From CAZUCU01 sp964618845 (GTDB lineage: Bacteria > Patescibacteriota > Minisyncoccia > Phycocordibacterales > JAACPR01): 19,543 nt of DNA. Position numbers and translations under genes: made by a program. Below are positions 1 to 7,786 of this stretch, piece by piece. The stretch spans positions 1-19,543 of the forward strand of contig CAZUCU010000011.1 of NCBI GenBank assembly GCA_964618845.1, read 5' to 3'. The notes under the pieces are model-generated. The model saw nothing but the letters and a program-made list of their open reading frames with translations, searched no databases and was not told where the DNA came from. The number at the start of each line of letters is the position of its first letter. Within the stretch, counting starts at the first letter, position 1.

Positions 1-34
1 GATTTGACCAAACCCCTCGGGGGGGTAGACAGAC

Positions 35-142
35 ATGTTCGGTGTCTTTGGGTGTAACAATGAAGATACTATTGCTAATTTTATATACAAAAGATTTTTA
101 AAAACAAAAGCAGATTTGGAAAAGTTTGATCATAGTATTTAA
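35..142 (+). other. Short ORF, possible N-terminal remnant of an Ntn-type amidotransferase
   Basis: An ATG-started frame of 35 codons ending in TAA at 140-142. It begins MFGVFGCNNEDT and continues ANFIYKRF, which loosely recalls the N-terminus of amidophosphoribosyltransferases (CGVFG, then a Leu/Tyr helix). The catalytic Cys expected at position 2 is Phe here and the frame ends after 35 residues, so it would not be an active enzyme. It runs into the dprA remnant on the other strand. A GC-rich inverted repeat (11-26, ACCCC/GGGGT) lies just upstream. This is either a gene fragment or a chance frame. Confidence 0.22.
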
Positions 143-234
143 TTTTTAATCTCATACTTCCCCAAATTTTTAAAAATCACCCCCTTTATCTCCATCAAAA
201 TTTGATTTAATTCACGGGTTTCTATTTTTGATTC
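139..234 (-). pseudogene. Vestigial duplicate of the dprA 3' end
   Basis: Read on the minus strand, this stretch encodes 31 codons beginning ESKIETRELNQILME and ending in KYEIKN plus a TAA stop at 139-141. It matches the last 33 codons of the intact dprA at 923-1024 (ESQIETCELNQILMEM and so on) in the same orientation, at about three quarters identical residues with a clean two-codon deletion. An in-frame TAA at 235-237 lies immediately upstream, so nothing more of the gene remains. The two copies lie as imperfect direct repeats on either side of the NYN gene. This suggests tandem duplication followed by decay, or insertion at the dprA 3' end. Confidence 0.75.
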
Positions 235-309
235 TTATTTATGTGTCACTTTTAGTGATAAAAATTCATAATTTCTTTAACTTTTCTTAATCAGAATTTA
301 ATGTGTGTT

Positions 310-318
310 TGATAAACT
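310..318 (+). promoter_or_regulatory. Extended -10 box of the NYN gene (leaderless type)
   Basis: TGA-TAAACT (TGn plus a 4/6 match to TATAAT) ends exactly 6 nt before the GTG at 325, which would put the transcription start on the start codon. The same string TTTGATAAACT recurs upstream of the acetyltransferase at 13771-13780. No clear -35 box is seen. Confidence 0.4.
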
Positions 319-324
319 ATTTTA

Positions 325-852
325 GTGATTAAAGAATATTTAAATAAAAATATTTATATTGATGGGAATAATTTATATAGAAGTGCAAAAGAGCTCGGTT
401 TTGTAATTGATTACAAAAAACTTTATGGATGGTTTAGACAAAAATTTAATATCACAAAATTTTATATTTTTATTGGATTTACAGAAAATAAAAAATATCT
501 TTATGAATACTTAAAAAATTGCGGGTTTATTTTAGTTTTTAGAAAAACATTTTATATAAATGAAAAATTAAAAGGTAATTGTGATTCAGAATTTGTTTTA
601 AAGGTTGTCTCAGATTTTTATACAAGAGATTTTGATAAATGTATTTTAGTAACGGGAGATGGGGATTTTGGTTGTATTATAGAATTCTTGGAACAAAGAT
701 CGGTATTAAGTTGCACAATAGTGCCAAATATAAAAAAATGTTCCTTTCTGATAAAAAATAAAAATTCAGAAATTGTCTCTCTTAATGAACATTATCATAA
801 ATTTTCTACACGATTAAAAGAAAAAGCCCCCGATACAGACGTATCTGTATAA
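325..852 (+). CDS. NYN-domain (LabA/DUF88-like) putative RNase
   Basis: A 175-residue protein starting at GTG; no ATG lies upstream in frame, and the -10 box 6 nt before supports this start. The NYN/PIN-like signatures are visible: IYIDGNNLY near residues 10-18, giving the first acidic metal-binding residue and Asn, and the second acidic cluster VTGDGDF near 109-115, where GDGDF is typical of LabA-type proteins. NYN domains are metal-dependent nucleases of the PIN fold acting on RNA; the substrate here cannot be told. The length covers the nuclease core only, with no added RNA-binding domain. The gene stands alone between a dprA remnant and dprA, converges on dprA, and ends in a terminator-like hairpin overlapping its stop. 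The flanking direct repeats suggest it arrived by insertion or was trapped by a duplication. Confidence 0.8.
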   Translation: MIKEYLNKNIYIDGNNLYRSAKELGFVIDYKKLYGWFRQKFNITKFYIFIGFTENKKYLYEYLKNCGFILVFRKTFYINEKLKGNCDSEFVLKVVSDFYTRDFDKCILVTGDGDFGCIIEFLEQRSVLSCTIVPNIKKCSFLIKNKNSEIVSLNEHYHKFSTRLKEKAPDTDVSV

Positions 853-864
853 GGGCCCCTTTCA
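827..864 (+). terminator. Terminator-like hairpin at the end of the NYN gene
   Basis: ATACAG (833-838) pairs with CTGTAT (845-850) around a 6-nt loop. A mismatch pair then leads to an outer CCC/GGG clamp (853-855) and CCCCTTTC follows. It overlaps the TAA at 850-852. The U-tract is weak, so efficiency is uncertain. Confidence 0.4.
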
Positions 865-922
865 TCGTGTATCTCTATTATATCATTCTAACAATTTAAA
901 AGTCAATTTATTGTTTTAACTC

Positions 923-1786
923 TTAACTCAAAATCTCATACCTTCCCAACGTTTTAAAAATCACTCCCTTAATTTCCATTTCCATCAAAATTTGATTTAA
1001 CTCACAAGTTTCTATTTGTGATTCAATGACAAGTTCATCAAAAGTCTCTATGCTTTTGTTGATTAAATTTAAAATCATCTTTTCTTTTTCATTTAATATT
1101 ACTTCTCCCTTTTCTCTTATCCCTTTTTGCTGTTGTAAACCCAATGCATCAAGAATATCATTTGAATCAAACACCGGCTTTGCCCCCTCCTTCAAAAGTC
1201 TATTAGACCCCTGACCATGATTTGAAAAAATTGTTGTTGGAATAACCAAAAGCTCTTTGTTATAGTCAAGTGCCAGTCGCGCGGTGATTAGTGTTCCAGA
1301 TTTTTCATTTGCTTCTACTACAAGAACTGCATCTGATATTCCTGCCATAATTCTATTTCGTGCAGGAAAGGACCAAACCTGTGGAGTTTCTTCTTCAAAT
1401 TCCGAAACAATGCAACCATTTTTTATAATTTCTTTTGCGAGTCTGAAATTAGATCGTGGATAAATTGATTTATCACTTACACCTGTTCCAAGTACGGCAA
1501 CCGTTTTCAAATTATTTTCCAAAGCAAATTCATGAGCCAGTGTATCAACTCCAATTGCAAGTCCTGAAACTATCACAATATTTTTACCAGCAAGCCCCTC
1601 AATTAATTTTTTGATTGCCTCTGTTGCATAACTTGAATGTTTACGTGATCCTACGATACACAAAAATTTATATTCATCTTTATTTGGAAAACTTCCCTGA
1701 ATAAAAAGTTCTTTAGGTCTTTGAGGAATTTGGAAAAGTCCCTCTGGCCAAAATTCTTTTTCTAATTTTTTATTTTTTTTATCCAT
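923..1786 (-). CDS. dprA: DNA-processing protein DprA
   Basis: A 287-residue DprA/Smf protein. DprA binds incoming single-stranded DNA in the cytoplasm during natural transformation and loads RecA. The Rossmann-like core shows VGSR (45-48), SGLAIGVDTLAH (74-85), FPARNRIMAGIS (140-151), GTLITA (164-169) and NHGQGSNRLLKEGA (189-202), all standard DprA signatures. A winged-helix-like tail follows (about 230-287). The N-terminal SAM-like domain found in many DprA proteins is missing; the core starts almost at once, as in other short DprA forms. It starts at ATG with TATAAT ending 6 nt upstream and is divergent from serS. Its 3' end has a decayed second copy at 139-234. Confidence 0.95.
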   Translation of the reverse strand: MDKKNKKLEKEFWPEGLFQIPQRPKELFIQGSFPNKDEYKFLCIVGSRKHSSYATEAIKKLIEGLAGKNIVIVSGLAIGVDTLAHEFALENNLKTVAVLGTGVSDKSIYPRSNFRLAKEIIKNGCIVSEFEEETPQVWSFPARNRIMAGISDAVLVVEANEKSGTLITARLALDYNKELLVIPTTIFSNHGQGSNRLLKEGAKPVFDSNDILDALGLQQQKGIREKGEVILNEKEKMILNLINKSIETFDELVIESQIETCELNQILMEMEIKGVIFKTLGRYEILS

Positions 1787-1792
1787 TCCTTA

Positions 1793-1798
1793 ATTATA
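1793..1798 (-). promoter_or_regulatory. -10 box of dprA (leaderless type)
   Basis: The minus strand reads TATAAT, then six bases TAAGGA, then the ATG of dprA, so the predicted transcription start is the A of ATG. A weak -35 (TTAAGA, plus-strand 1815-1820) lies 16 bp upstream. AAGGA touches the ATG directly, too close for a normal Shine-Dalgarno site. Confidence 0.5.
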
Positions 1799-1851
1799 AA
1801 AAAGTGTTATTATTTCTTAATAAAGAAAAGTTAAAGAAATAATTAAAAAAT

Positions 1852-3135
1852 ATGTTAGATATCAAATTTATAAGAGAAAATAAGGATTTAATAGAAATTG
1901 GAGCCAAGAAAAAACATATTGATTTTGATATTAAATCTTTATTAAAAGTAGATAACAAAAGACTTGAACTTTTAAAAATAGTAGAAGAAAAAAGAGCAAT
2001 TCAAAATGAGGTCAGTAAAAAAATTCCACAGACAGGAGGTGAAGAAAGAGAAAAACTTTTAGGAGAAATGGCAGTTTTGAAAGCAGAATTAAATACAGAA
2101 GAAGGTAAATTAAAAGAAGTAATGAAAGAATGGCAAAATTTGATGCTCACTGTTCCAAACATTCCTGATATGACAGTACCAGAAGGAAAAGATGAGAGCG
2201 AAAATGTAGAAGTGCGAACTTGGGGAGAAATTCCAAAATTTGATTTTGAAACCAAAAATCACATTGAGCTTATGGAAAGGCACAATATGGTTGATTTTGA
2301 AAAGGGAACAAAGATTGCAGGATTTCGTGGTTATATTTTAAAAAATGAAGGTGCAATGCTTCAAAATGCAATTTTGAGTTTTGTTATGGATAAAATGATT
2401 CGAAAAGGTTTTACTCCAATGATAGTTCCATCGCTTGTTAGAAGGGAAACTTTATTGGGTACAGGATATTTACCGCAGGGTGAAGATGATTTATATAAAA
2501 CCCAAGATGATGATTTTCTTGCAGGAACTGCAGAAGTTCCAACGATGAGTTATTATGCTGATGAGGTTTTACCCAAGGAAAAATTACCAATTAAATTTGT
2601 TTCCATTTCTCCTTGTTTTAGAAGGGAAGCAGGAAGTTATAGCAAAGATATAAAAGGACTTTATCGTGTACATGAATTTTATAAAGTTGAACAAGTAATT
2701 TTATGTGAAGCAAGTCATGAAGAATCGGTTAAATTTCATGAAGAAATTACTGTAAATTCGGAAGAAATAATGCAGGAGCTTGAGATCCCTTATCGTGTTG
2801 TTGCTGTTTGTGGTGGTGATTTGGGTGCAGGACAAGTTAAAAAATACGATATAGAAGCTTGGGTGCCATCGGATCATAAATATAGGGAAACTCATTCAGC
2901 TTCATATTTTCATGATTTTCAAACTCGACGATTAAATATTAAATATCAAGATGTAGGTCCCTCGATTTCGCTCGGGACAGGCAAAAAGAAGTTGTGTCAT
3001 TCATTAAACAATACGGCTGTTGCATCCCCCAGAATATTAATTTCTCTTGTTGAAAATAATCAGACAGCAGACGGTAAAATAAAAATACCAAAAGTTCTGC
3101 AGTCTTATATGGGGGGAAAAGAAATAATAGGATAA
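1852..3135 (+). CDS. serS: Seryl-tRNA synthetase
   Basis: A 427-residue class II synthetase that charges tRNA-Ser and tRNA-Sec with serine. An N-terminal charged helical arm (about 30-105) corresponds to the tRNA-binding coiled coil. The catalytic core shows TGYLPQGEDDLYK (about 204-216), the TAEVP serine/ATP-site motif, motif 2 FRREAGSYSKDIKGLYRVHEF (from about 255, quoted here as FRREAG...RVHEF), and motif 3 with ASPRIL near the C-terminus. Length is normal for the family. The segment between NIKY and HSLNNT is longer than usual, because it contains a palindromic repeat (2957-2978) translated as roughly GPSISLGTG. It is the first gene of the envelope run, 6 bp before the ftsQ-like gene. ATG is chosen because the reading frame and the family both begin with MLDIKFIREN. 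Confidence 0.97.
   Translation: MLDIKFIRENKDLIEIGAKKKHIDFDIKSLLKVDNKRLELLKIVEEKRAIQNEVSKKIPQTGGEEREKLLGEMAVLKAELNTEEGKLKEVMKEWQNLMLTVPNIPDMTVPEGKDESENVEVRTWGEIPKFDFETKNHIELMERHNMVDFEKGTKIAGFRGYILKNEGAMLQNAILSFVMDKMIRKGFTPMIVPSLVRRETLLGTGYLPQGEDDLYKTQDDDFLAGTAEVPTMSYYADEVLPKEKLPIKFVSISPCFRREAGSYSKDIKGLYRVHEFYKVEQVILCEASHEESVKFHEEITVNSEEIMQELEIPYRVVAVCGGDLGAGQVKKYDIEAWVPSDHKYRETHSASYFHDFQTRRLNIKYQDVGPSISLGTGKKKLCHSLNNTAVASPRILISLVENNQTADGKIKIPKVLQSYMGGKEIIG
2957..2978 (+). repeat. Palindromic repeat in frame inside serS
   Basis: GTCCC (2957-2961) pairs with GGGAC (2974-2978), with an inner CGA/TCG pair (2963-2965, 2968-2970). The segment is much more GC-rich than the surrounding gene and encodes about seven residues (GPSISLG) in a surface-loop position just before motif 3, where SerS proteins usually have a shorter link. 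It looks like a REP-type repeat kept in frame. Confidence 0.6.
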
Positions 3136-3141
3136 AATTTT

Positions 3142-3942
3142 ATGAATCGGTCTTATAATTCCCAAAAATTTCTTCAAAAAAAGAAAAGAATTAAAAAAAT
3201 TCGTTTTTGGTTGCTCACTATACTTTTTGTATCCTTCATTATCGCATTTTTTTATTGGATGCGAAGACCAGAATTAAATATAGAAAAAATTATCATAGAA
3301 AACAATGATTTTGTTAAAACAGATGAAATCAAATTGAAAGTTTTTGACATCTTAAACAAAGATTTTTTTTATTTGATACCCAAAAGTAATGCTTTGTTTT
3401 TACCAAGAAAAGAAATTCAAAATAAATTAAAATATTTTTACCCTCAGATTGAAAAAATAGATTTTGATTTGATTTCTTTTAAAGAATTAAAAATACAAAT
3501 CTTTGAATATAAACCTAAAATTTTGGGTCAAGATATTATTAATAAAAAATTTTTTATTAATAGTAATGGCATTGCGTTTATGGAAGAACCATTGTTACAT
3601 TCCTATTTAGATTTATTTGTCTTGGAATTTCCCAGAGAAGTGTCTATAAAAGACGGTGTTATAGAACCAGAATTCCTTAGTAATTTGGTATCTTTTTCTA
3701 AAAAATTGGAGGAATTAAATATAAAATTAGAAAAAATTCAAAATATTGAGAATGGTGTTTATTATCTTAAATCTATATATGGTTTTGATATTATGATAAA
3801 TAATACTGATAATTTGGAGTTAATTTTTGATAATTTAAAAACTGTTTTAGAAAATGAAGTAATTAAACCAGAAGATTTTGATAACATTGGATATATAGAT
3901 TTAAGGTTTGGTAATAAAGTTTTTTATAAATTAAAAAATTAA
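3142..3942 (+). CDS. FtsQ/DivIB-like cell-division protein
   Basis: A 266-residue bitopic membrane protein. A basic N-terminus (QKKKRIKKIR) precedes one membrane span (about 22-41, ending FFYWMRR). A POTRA-like segment follows (LNIEKIIIENNDFVKTDEI, about 49-67) and then a beta-rich outer domain. The C-terminus reads YIDLRFGNKVFYK, a form typical of FtsQ proteins. FtsQ links early and late divisome proteins through FtsB/FtsL at the outer face of the membrane. The gene begins 6 bp after serS and is followed by a promoter-like site, so transcription of the next gene may be partly independent. The sequence is too divergent for certainty about partners. Confidence 0.75.
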   Translation: MNRSYNSQKFLQKKKRIKKIRFWLLTILFVSFIIAFFYWMRRPELNIEKIIIENNDFVKTDEIKLKVFDILNKDFFYLIPKSNALFLPRKEIQNKLKYFYPQIEKIDFDLISFKELKIQIFEYKPKILGQDIINKKFFINSNGIAFMEEPLLHSYLDLFVLEFPREVSIKDGVIEPEFLSNLVSFSKKLEELNIKLEKIQNIENGVYYLKSIYGFDIMINNTDNLELIFDNLKTVLENEVIKPEDFDNIGYIDLRFGNKVFYKLKN

Positions 3943-3954
3943 AATAAAAAATAT

Positions 3955-3963
3955 TGTTATAAT
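3955..3963 (+). promoter_or_regulatory. Extended -10 box before the small membrane protein (leaderless type)
   Basis: TGT-TATAAT ends 6 nt before the ATG at 3970, inside the only real gap of the operon (27 bp). The transcription start would fall on the start codon, giving an internal promoter for the membrane protein, Clp and cell-wall genes. Confidence 0.5.
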
Positions 3964-3969
3964 ATATCT

Positions 3970-4365
3970 ATGAAATATGTCATCATTTTTCCTTACTATT
4001 TAGCCTGGCATTATAGCAGGGGACTAATTCATTTTTTAATTTTTATAAAAAATTTAATTGTTTTTATTCCACAATACTTTTCTATTGGTGAATTATTTAA
4101 AACTTTGTTCTCCCCGATATTTCGTTTGCGAGAAAATTATGAAAAAGAATTCTCTCTTAGTATTCTAATGGAAGTATTTATCTTCAATTTAATAATGAGA
4201 ACAGTCGGTTTTATTTGTAGAATTTTTGTAATTATTATTGGTTTGATTCTTACTATGTTTACAATTGTTTTGTGTTGTTCTTTTTTTATTTTATGGTTAA
4301 TTTTACCTTTTTTGATTTTGTTTATTTTTATAAGTTCTATAGTTGGTTTATATAAATATATATGA
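3970..4365 (+). CDS. Small multi-pass membrane protein preceding a Clp-like ATPase
   Basis: A 131-residue hydrophobic protein of unknown function. It has an N-terminal amphipathic/hydrophobic stretch (about 1-40), a short soluble loop with FSPIFRLRENYEKEF (about 47-61), and two strongly hydrophobic segments near 75-98 and 100-127 that should span the membrane. The stop overlaps the start of the ATPase gene by 4 nt (ATGA), so the two are translationally coupled. A similar pairing of a short membrane protein with a membrane Clp homologue is, from memory, common in Parcubacteria. By inference it may be a membrane partner of that ATPase. No catalytic motif is seen. Confidence 0.75.
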   Translation: MKYVIIFPYYLAWHYSRGLIHFLIFIKNLIVFIPQYFSIGELFKTLFSPIFRLRENYEKEFSLSILMEVFIFNLIMRTVGFICRIFVIIIGLILTMFTIVLCCSFFILWLILPFLILFIFISSIVGLYKYI

Positions 4366-6806
4366 ATTTTTTTGAAATAAAAAAGAAGAAAAATAAAGTT
4401 TATGGAGGAATAATAATCGATAGATTATTTTCTGAGAAAACAAGAAAAAAAATAAGAAAGATTTTTTTCAATACAATGGTAGTTTCTTTTTGTTTTATTT
4501 TTTTAACTGTTTTATCACAAGCCCCTATTATCAAAGAGCAAATTATTTTTCAAGTATTAACGACAAAGGTTTATTTTTTTAGGTCTTTTTTTGTTTTATT
4601 TTTTTCTATTTGGTTTTTTATGTATTTATTGGAGCTGATGTATATTTCTTATTATTTTAAGGATACATCTGTTGATTTCGAAATTTTAAAAATTATTGAT
4701 CATGCGAATCCCAAAGATATAACTTTATCTTTTTTAAATTCCATATTTGGTATTTATACTCTTTTAAGACTTGGAATATCCAAAGAGGAAGTAGAGAAAT
4801 TTTTACAAAATAGGACAGATTTTGTTTCTGAGACAGAATATGAGATTATTGAAAATGATGATAAAGAAGTCTCTCTATCTGAATTTGGGTATTCTTTAAT
4901 CCATTTTGATTCTGATTTTAGAAATTTATTAAAAGCAAATGGAATTACTCCCAAAGATTTTAAAGATGTTTTAGATTGGATATCAAGAGTCAATACTAAA
5001 ACTAAAACCAATAAAAAATGGTGGTCCAAAGAAAAATTTGATCGAATACCAAGTATTGGTAAGAATTGGTCTTTTGGTAAGATTTTCTATCTCGAAAAAT
5101 TTGGCCACTCAATTTTTGATGATAATTCATATATCTATTTGGCAAATAAAGACAGAATATTTTCCAATTATGTAAAACAATTAGAAAATATTTTAATAAA
5201 AAATACTGGTGGGAATGTTTTTTTGATTTCAAAGGAAAATGAATTTTCTATGAGGGTAATTGCCTCTTTGGGTAAAGCCATTTTTCGAGGAACGGTTTTA
5301 CCAAAACTTGAAAACAAAAGAATTTATGTCTTGGATGTAAATCTACTTATTTCTACTTATGAGAATAAAAATGATTTTGAGATTATGTTGCAAAGAATTT
5401 TATATCAATCTGCTTTAGCTGGAAATGTTATTTTGGTAATTCCACACTTATCCGATTTTGTAGAAAATTCTAACAATTTTGGAATTGATGTGAAAGATAT
5501 TTTAAATGATGTTTTGACTTCAACTAATATTCAAATAATTGCAACCTCTTCTAAAAACGGTTTTCACTCTGTTTTGGAGACTGATTTTGATTTGATGAGA
5601 AACTTTGAAAAAATAGTGTTAGATGATTTAGATTTTAGTACGACTATTGAATTTATAGAAGATGAAATTTTATTTATAGAAAGTGAAAAAAATATATTTT
5701 TTACATATCAATCTATTAAACAAATAGTTTTGAGTGCTGATAGATATTTTTCTGAAAGTTCTCTTTCTGATAAGGCTTTGGATATTTTGGAAGAGGTTGT
5801 TAATTATTGCGTTTTAAACAAAAAAACGATTGTTACTGATGCAGAAATTTCTGAAGTAATTAAATTAAAAACCGGAATGGAATTGGGTATTTTGACAAAA
5901 GAGGAAAAAAACAAAATTAATTCTTTTGAAAAAATTTTAAAACAAAAAATAATTGGTCAAGATCTTGTTATTGAATCTATTATTAATACTATGAAAAGAA
6001 TAAGATTAGGAATTGCTAACCCCAACAAACCACAAGGAACTTTTCTTTTTATTGGTCCAACTGGCGTTGGAAAAACAGAAACTTGTAAAGCTTTGGCAGA
6101 GGTATTTTTTGGTGATAGTGAAAATATGATTAGAATTGATATGTCTGAATTTAATGATAGTAACGCGGTCTGGAGGTTAATTGGTTCAAAAAATAATCAA
6201 GGAATATTATCTTCTAAAATTAGAGATAAAAAATTTGGTATTTTACTTTTGGATGAGATAGAAAAAGCAGATATTGGTGTTCACAATTTATTTTTGCAAA
6301 TTTTGGATGAAGGTTTTTTTTCTGATTTCAATGGTGAAAGGGTTGATCTTAGAAATTTTATTATTATTGCAACTTCAAATGCCGGTAGTTCTTGGATATA
6401 TTCATCTGAGGAAGAAAAAGAAAGTTTTACTAAGGAAAAATTAATTGATTATCTAATAAAAGAAAATATTTTTTATCCAGAATTTTTAAATCGTTTTGAT
6501 GAGATAATTTTTTTTAATTTATTAGATAAAAATAATTTAAAAATAATTGCCAATTTAATGATTGAGAAAATAAGTTTTAGGTTGGAAGATCGGGGGATAG
6601 AAATAAAAGTAGATGAAAAATTATTAGAATATTTGGTAGATAAAAGTAAGAATAGTCAATTTGGAGCGAGAGAAATGAATAGGATTATCCAAAAAGAAAT
6701 TGAGACAAAAATTGCAGATGCTTTGATGACTGGGGATATCAAAAAGGGTGATACAATATTAATTACAACAAATAATTTATCTTTGGAAATAAATAAAATT
6801 CATTAA
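4362..6806 (+). CDS. Membrane-anchored ClpB/ClpC-like AAA+ ATPase with degenerate first ATPase domain
   Basis: An 814-residue Clp-family protein. Two membrane spans (about 36-56 and 71-95) precede a Clp-N-like helical segment with LLRLGISKEEVEKFL. The region that should be the first ATPase domain (about 270-400) keeps the fold pattern but has no Walker A (FLISKENEF where GxxGxGKT is expected) and no acidic Walker B (VILVIPHL). The second ATPase domain is complete: GPTGVGKTE (565-573), LLLDEIEKA with Asp631-Glu632, sensor IIATSNAGS (about 667), arginine finger in FLNRFDE (about 708-714), and a C-terminal small domain with SQFGAREMNR. It is likely an unfoldase or remodeller at the inner face of the membrane. 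No clear ClpP-binding loop was seen, so it may not work with a protease. It is coupled to the upstream membrane protein and overlaps the next gene by 1 nt. Confidence 0.88.
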   Translation: MNFFEIKKKKNKVYGGIIIDRLFSEKTRKKIRKIFFNTMVVSFCFIFLTVLSQAPIIKEQIIFQVLTTKVYFFRSFFVLFFSIWFFMYLLELMYISYYFKDTSVDFEILKIIDHANPKDITLSFLNSIFGIYTLLRLGISKEEVEKFLQNRTDFVSETEYEIIENDDKEVSLSEFGYSLIHFDSDFRNLLKANGITPKDFKDVLDWISRVNTKTKTNKKWWSKEKFDRIPSIGKNWSFGKIFYLEKFGHSIFDDNSYIYLANKDRIFSNYVKQLENILIKNTGGNVFLISKENEFSMRVIASLGKAIFRGTVLPKLENKRIYVLDVNLLISTYENKNDFEIMLQRILYQSALAGNVILVIPHLSDFVENSNNFGIDVKDILNDVLTSTNIQIIATSSKNGFHSVLETDFDLMRNFEKIVLDDLDFSTTIEFIEDEILFIESEKNIFFTYQSIKQIVLSADRYFSESSLSDKALDILEEVVNYCVLNKKTIVTDAEISEVIKLKTGMELGILTKEEKNKINSFEKILKQKIIGQDLVIESIINTMKRIRLGIANPNKPQGTFLFIGPTGVGKTETCKALAEVFFGDSENMIRIDMSEFNDSNAVWRLIGSKNNQGILSSKIRDKKFGILLLDEIEKADIGVHNLFLQILDEGFFSDFNGERVDLRNFIIIATSNAGSSWIYSSEEEKESFTKEKLIDYLIKENIFYPEFLNRFDEIIFFNLLDKNNLKIIANLMIEKISFRLEDRGIEIKVDEKLLEYLVDKSKNSQFGAREMNRIIQKEIETKIADALMTGDIKKGDTILITTNNLSLEINKIH

Positions 6807-7786
6807 TGAAAAAGAAGATTAGCAATATTATAGTTTTGATATCGGGTTTGGTTTTGGGTGTGACTTTAGGATATTTTCTGGTTTCTTTAACTGGGAAGAT
6901 TAATTTATTGGTGGTTGATAATATTAAAAATTTAGATTTTTTTAAGATAGAAAAAAGCTTAGGTGGTCCACAGATAACAGAATCCTTTTTTTCGGAAAAA
7001 GAAGGCAAATATTTATCAAATTATGAGAAAAAATATAGATTAATCGAACGAGCCCCGGTGCCTATTATTAATGCAAAAAGTTATTTAGTCGGAGATATAA
7101 ATACCGGAGAAATAATTTTGGCTAAAAACGAAAAAATGGCTTTACCAATAGCTTCAATTTCCAAATTAATGACAGCAATAGTGGCTGATGAAAATTATGG
7201 ATTATCAGAAGAAGTTAAAGTTACAGATGAAGCAGTTAATACTTATGGGAAACAGGGCAGATTATTAGTAGGTGAAATTTATAAAATTTCAGAAATTTTG
7301 TATCCACTACTTTTAGAATCTAGTAATGATGCTGCGGAAGCTATTGCGGAAACAGTAGGAAGAAATACCTTTATTCAAAACATGAATAAAAAAGCAAAAG
7401 AAATAGAGATGTTTAATACAAATTTTTCCGATCCAAGTGGATTAACAACAAGAAATATTTCTAGTGTATCTGATTTATTCAAATTGAGTCAGTATATAGA
7501 AAAATACAGAAATTATATTTTTGAAATTACATCTATGAATGCTTATAAGATTGACAAAAAAACATGGTATAACAATTCGAAATTAAAAAGTGACAAAAAT
7601 TATTATGGAGGGAAAAATGGTTATACGGATGAAGCGAGACATACACAATTGGCAATTTTTGATACCAATTTGAAAGGCGGAGACTATTCAAGAAGGCTGG
7701 TTTTTATAATTTTAAATACAGATAATGTTGAAGAAAATATTTACGGATTGAAAAGATACGTAGAAAAATATGTGAGATATGAGTAA
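6806..7786 (+). CDS. D-alanyl-D-alanine carboxypeptidase (S11 family)
   Basis: A 326-residue exported penicillin-binding-type carboxypeptidase that removes the terminal D-Ala from peptidoglycan pentapeptides. One N-terminal membrane span (about 7-28) anchors it outside. The S11 triad is present: SISK (Ser117-Lys120), SSN (172-174), and KNG (270-272) where most members have KTG or KSG. The KNG variant keeps the Lys and Gly. The protein lacks the C-terminal membrane-binding domain of classical DacA. The ATG overlaps the Clp stop (TAATG) and the gene overlaps the next by 8 nt, so it is translated in the same operon. It is a paralogue of the C-terminal half of the next protein, with long shared strings such as YPLLLESSND. 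Confidence 0.92.
   Translation: MKKKISNIIVLISGLVLGVTLGYFLVSLTGKINLLVVDNIKNLDFFKIEKSLGGPQITESFFSEKEGKYLSNYEKKYRLIERAPVPIINAKSYLVGDINTGEIILAKNEKMALPIASISKLMTAIVADENYGLSEEVKVTDEAVNTYGKQGRLLVGEIYKISEILYPLLLESSNDAAEAIAETVGRNTFIQNMNKKAKEIEMFNTNFSDPSGLTTRNISSVSDLFKLSQYIEKYRNYIFEITSMNAYKIDKKTWYNNSKLKSDKNYYGGKNGYTDEARHTQLAIFDTNLKGGDYSRRLVFIILNTDNVEENIYGLKRYVEKYVRYE

Noticed and set aside
265..293. An 18-nt match (reverse complement) to the serS upstream region at 1822-1840
   Set aside because: The match is made of A/G-rich sequence likely to recur by chance in this composition, and its orientation does not fit the dprA-tail duplication.
2701..2895. Antisense ORFs within serS, Clp and other genes
   Set aside because: These are shadows of conserved coding frames on the other strand without their own start signals or recognisable domains.
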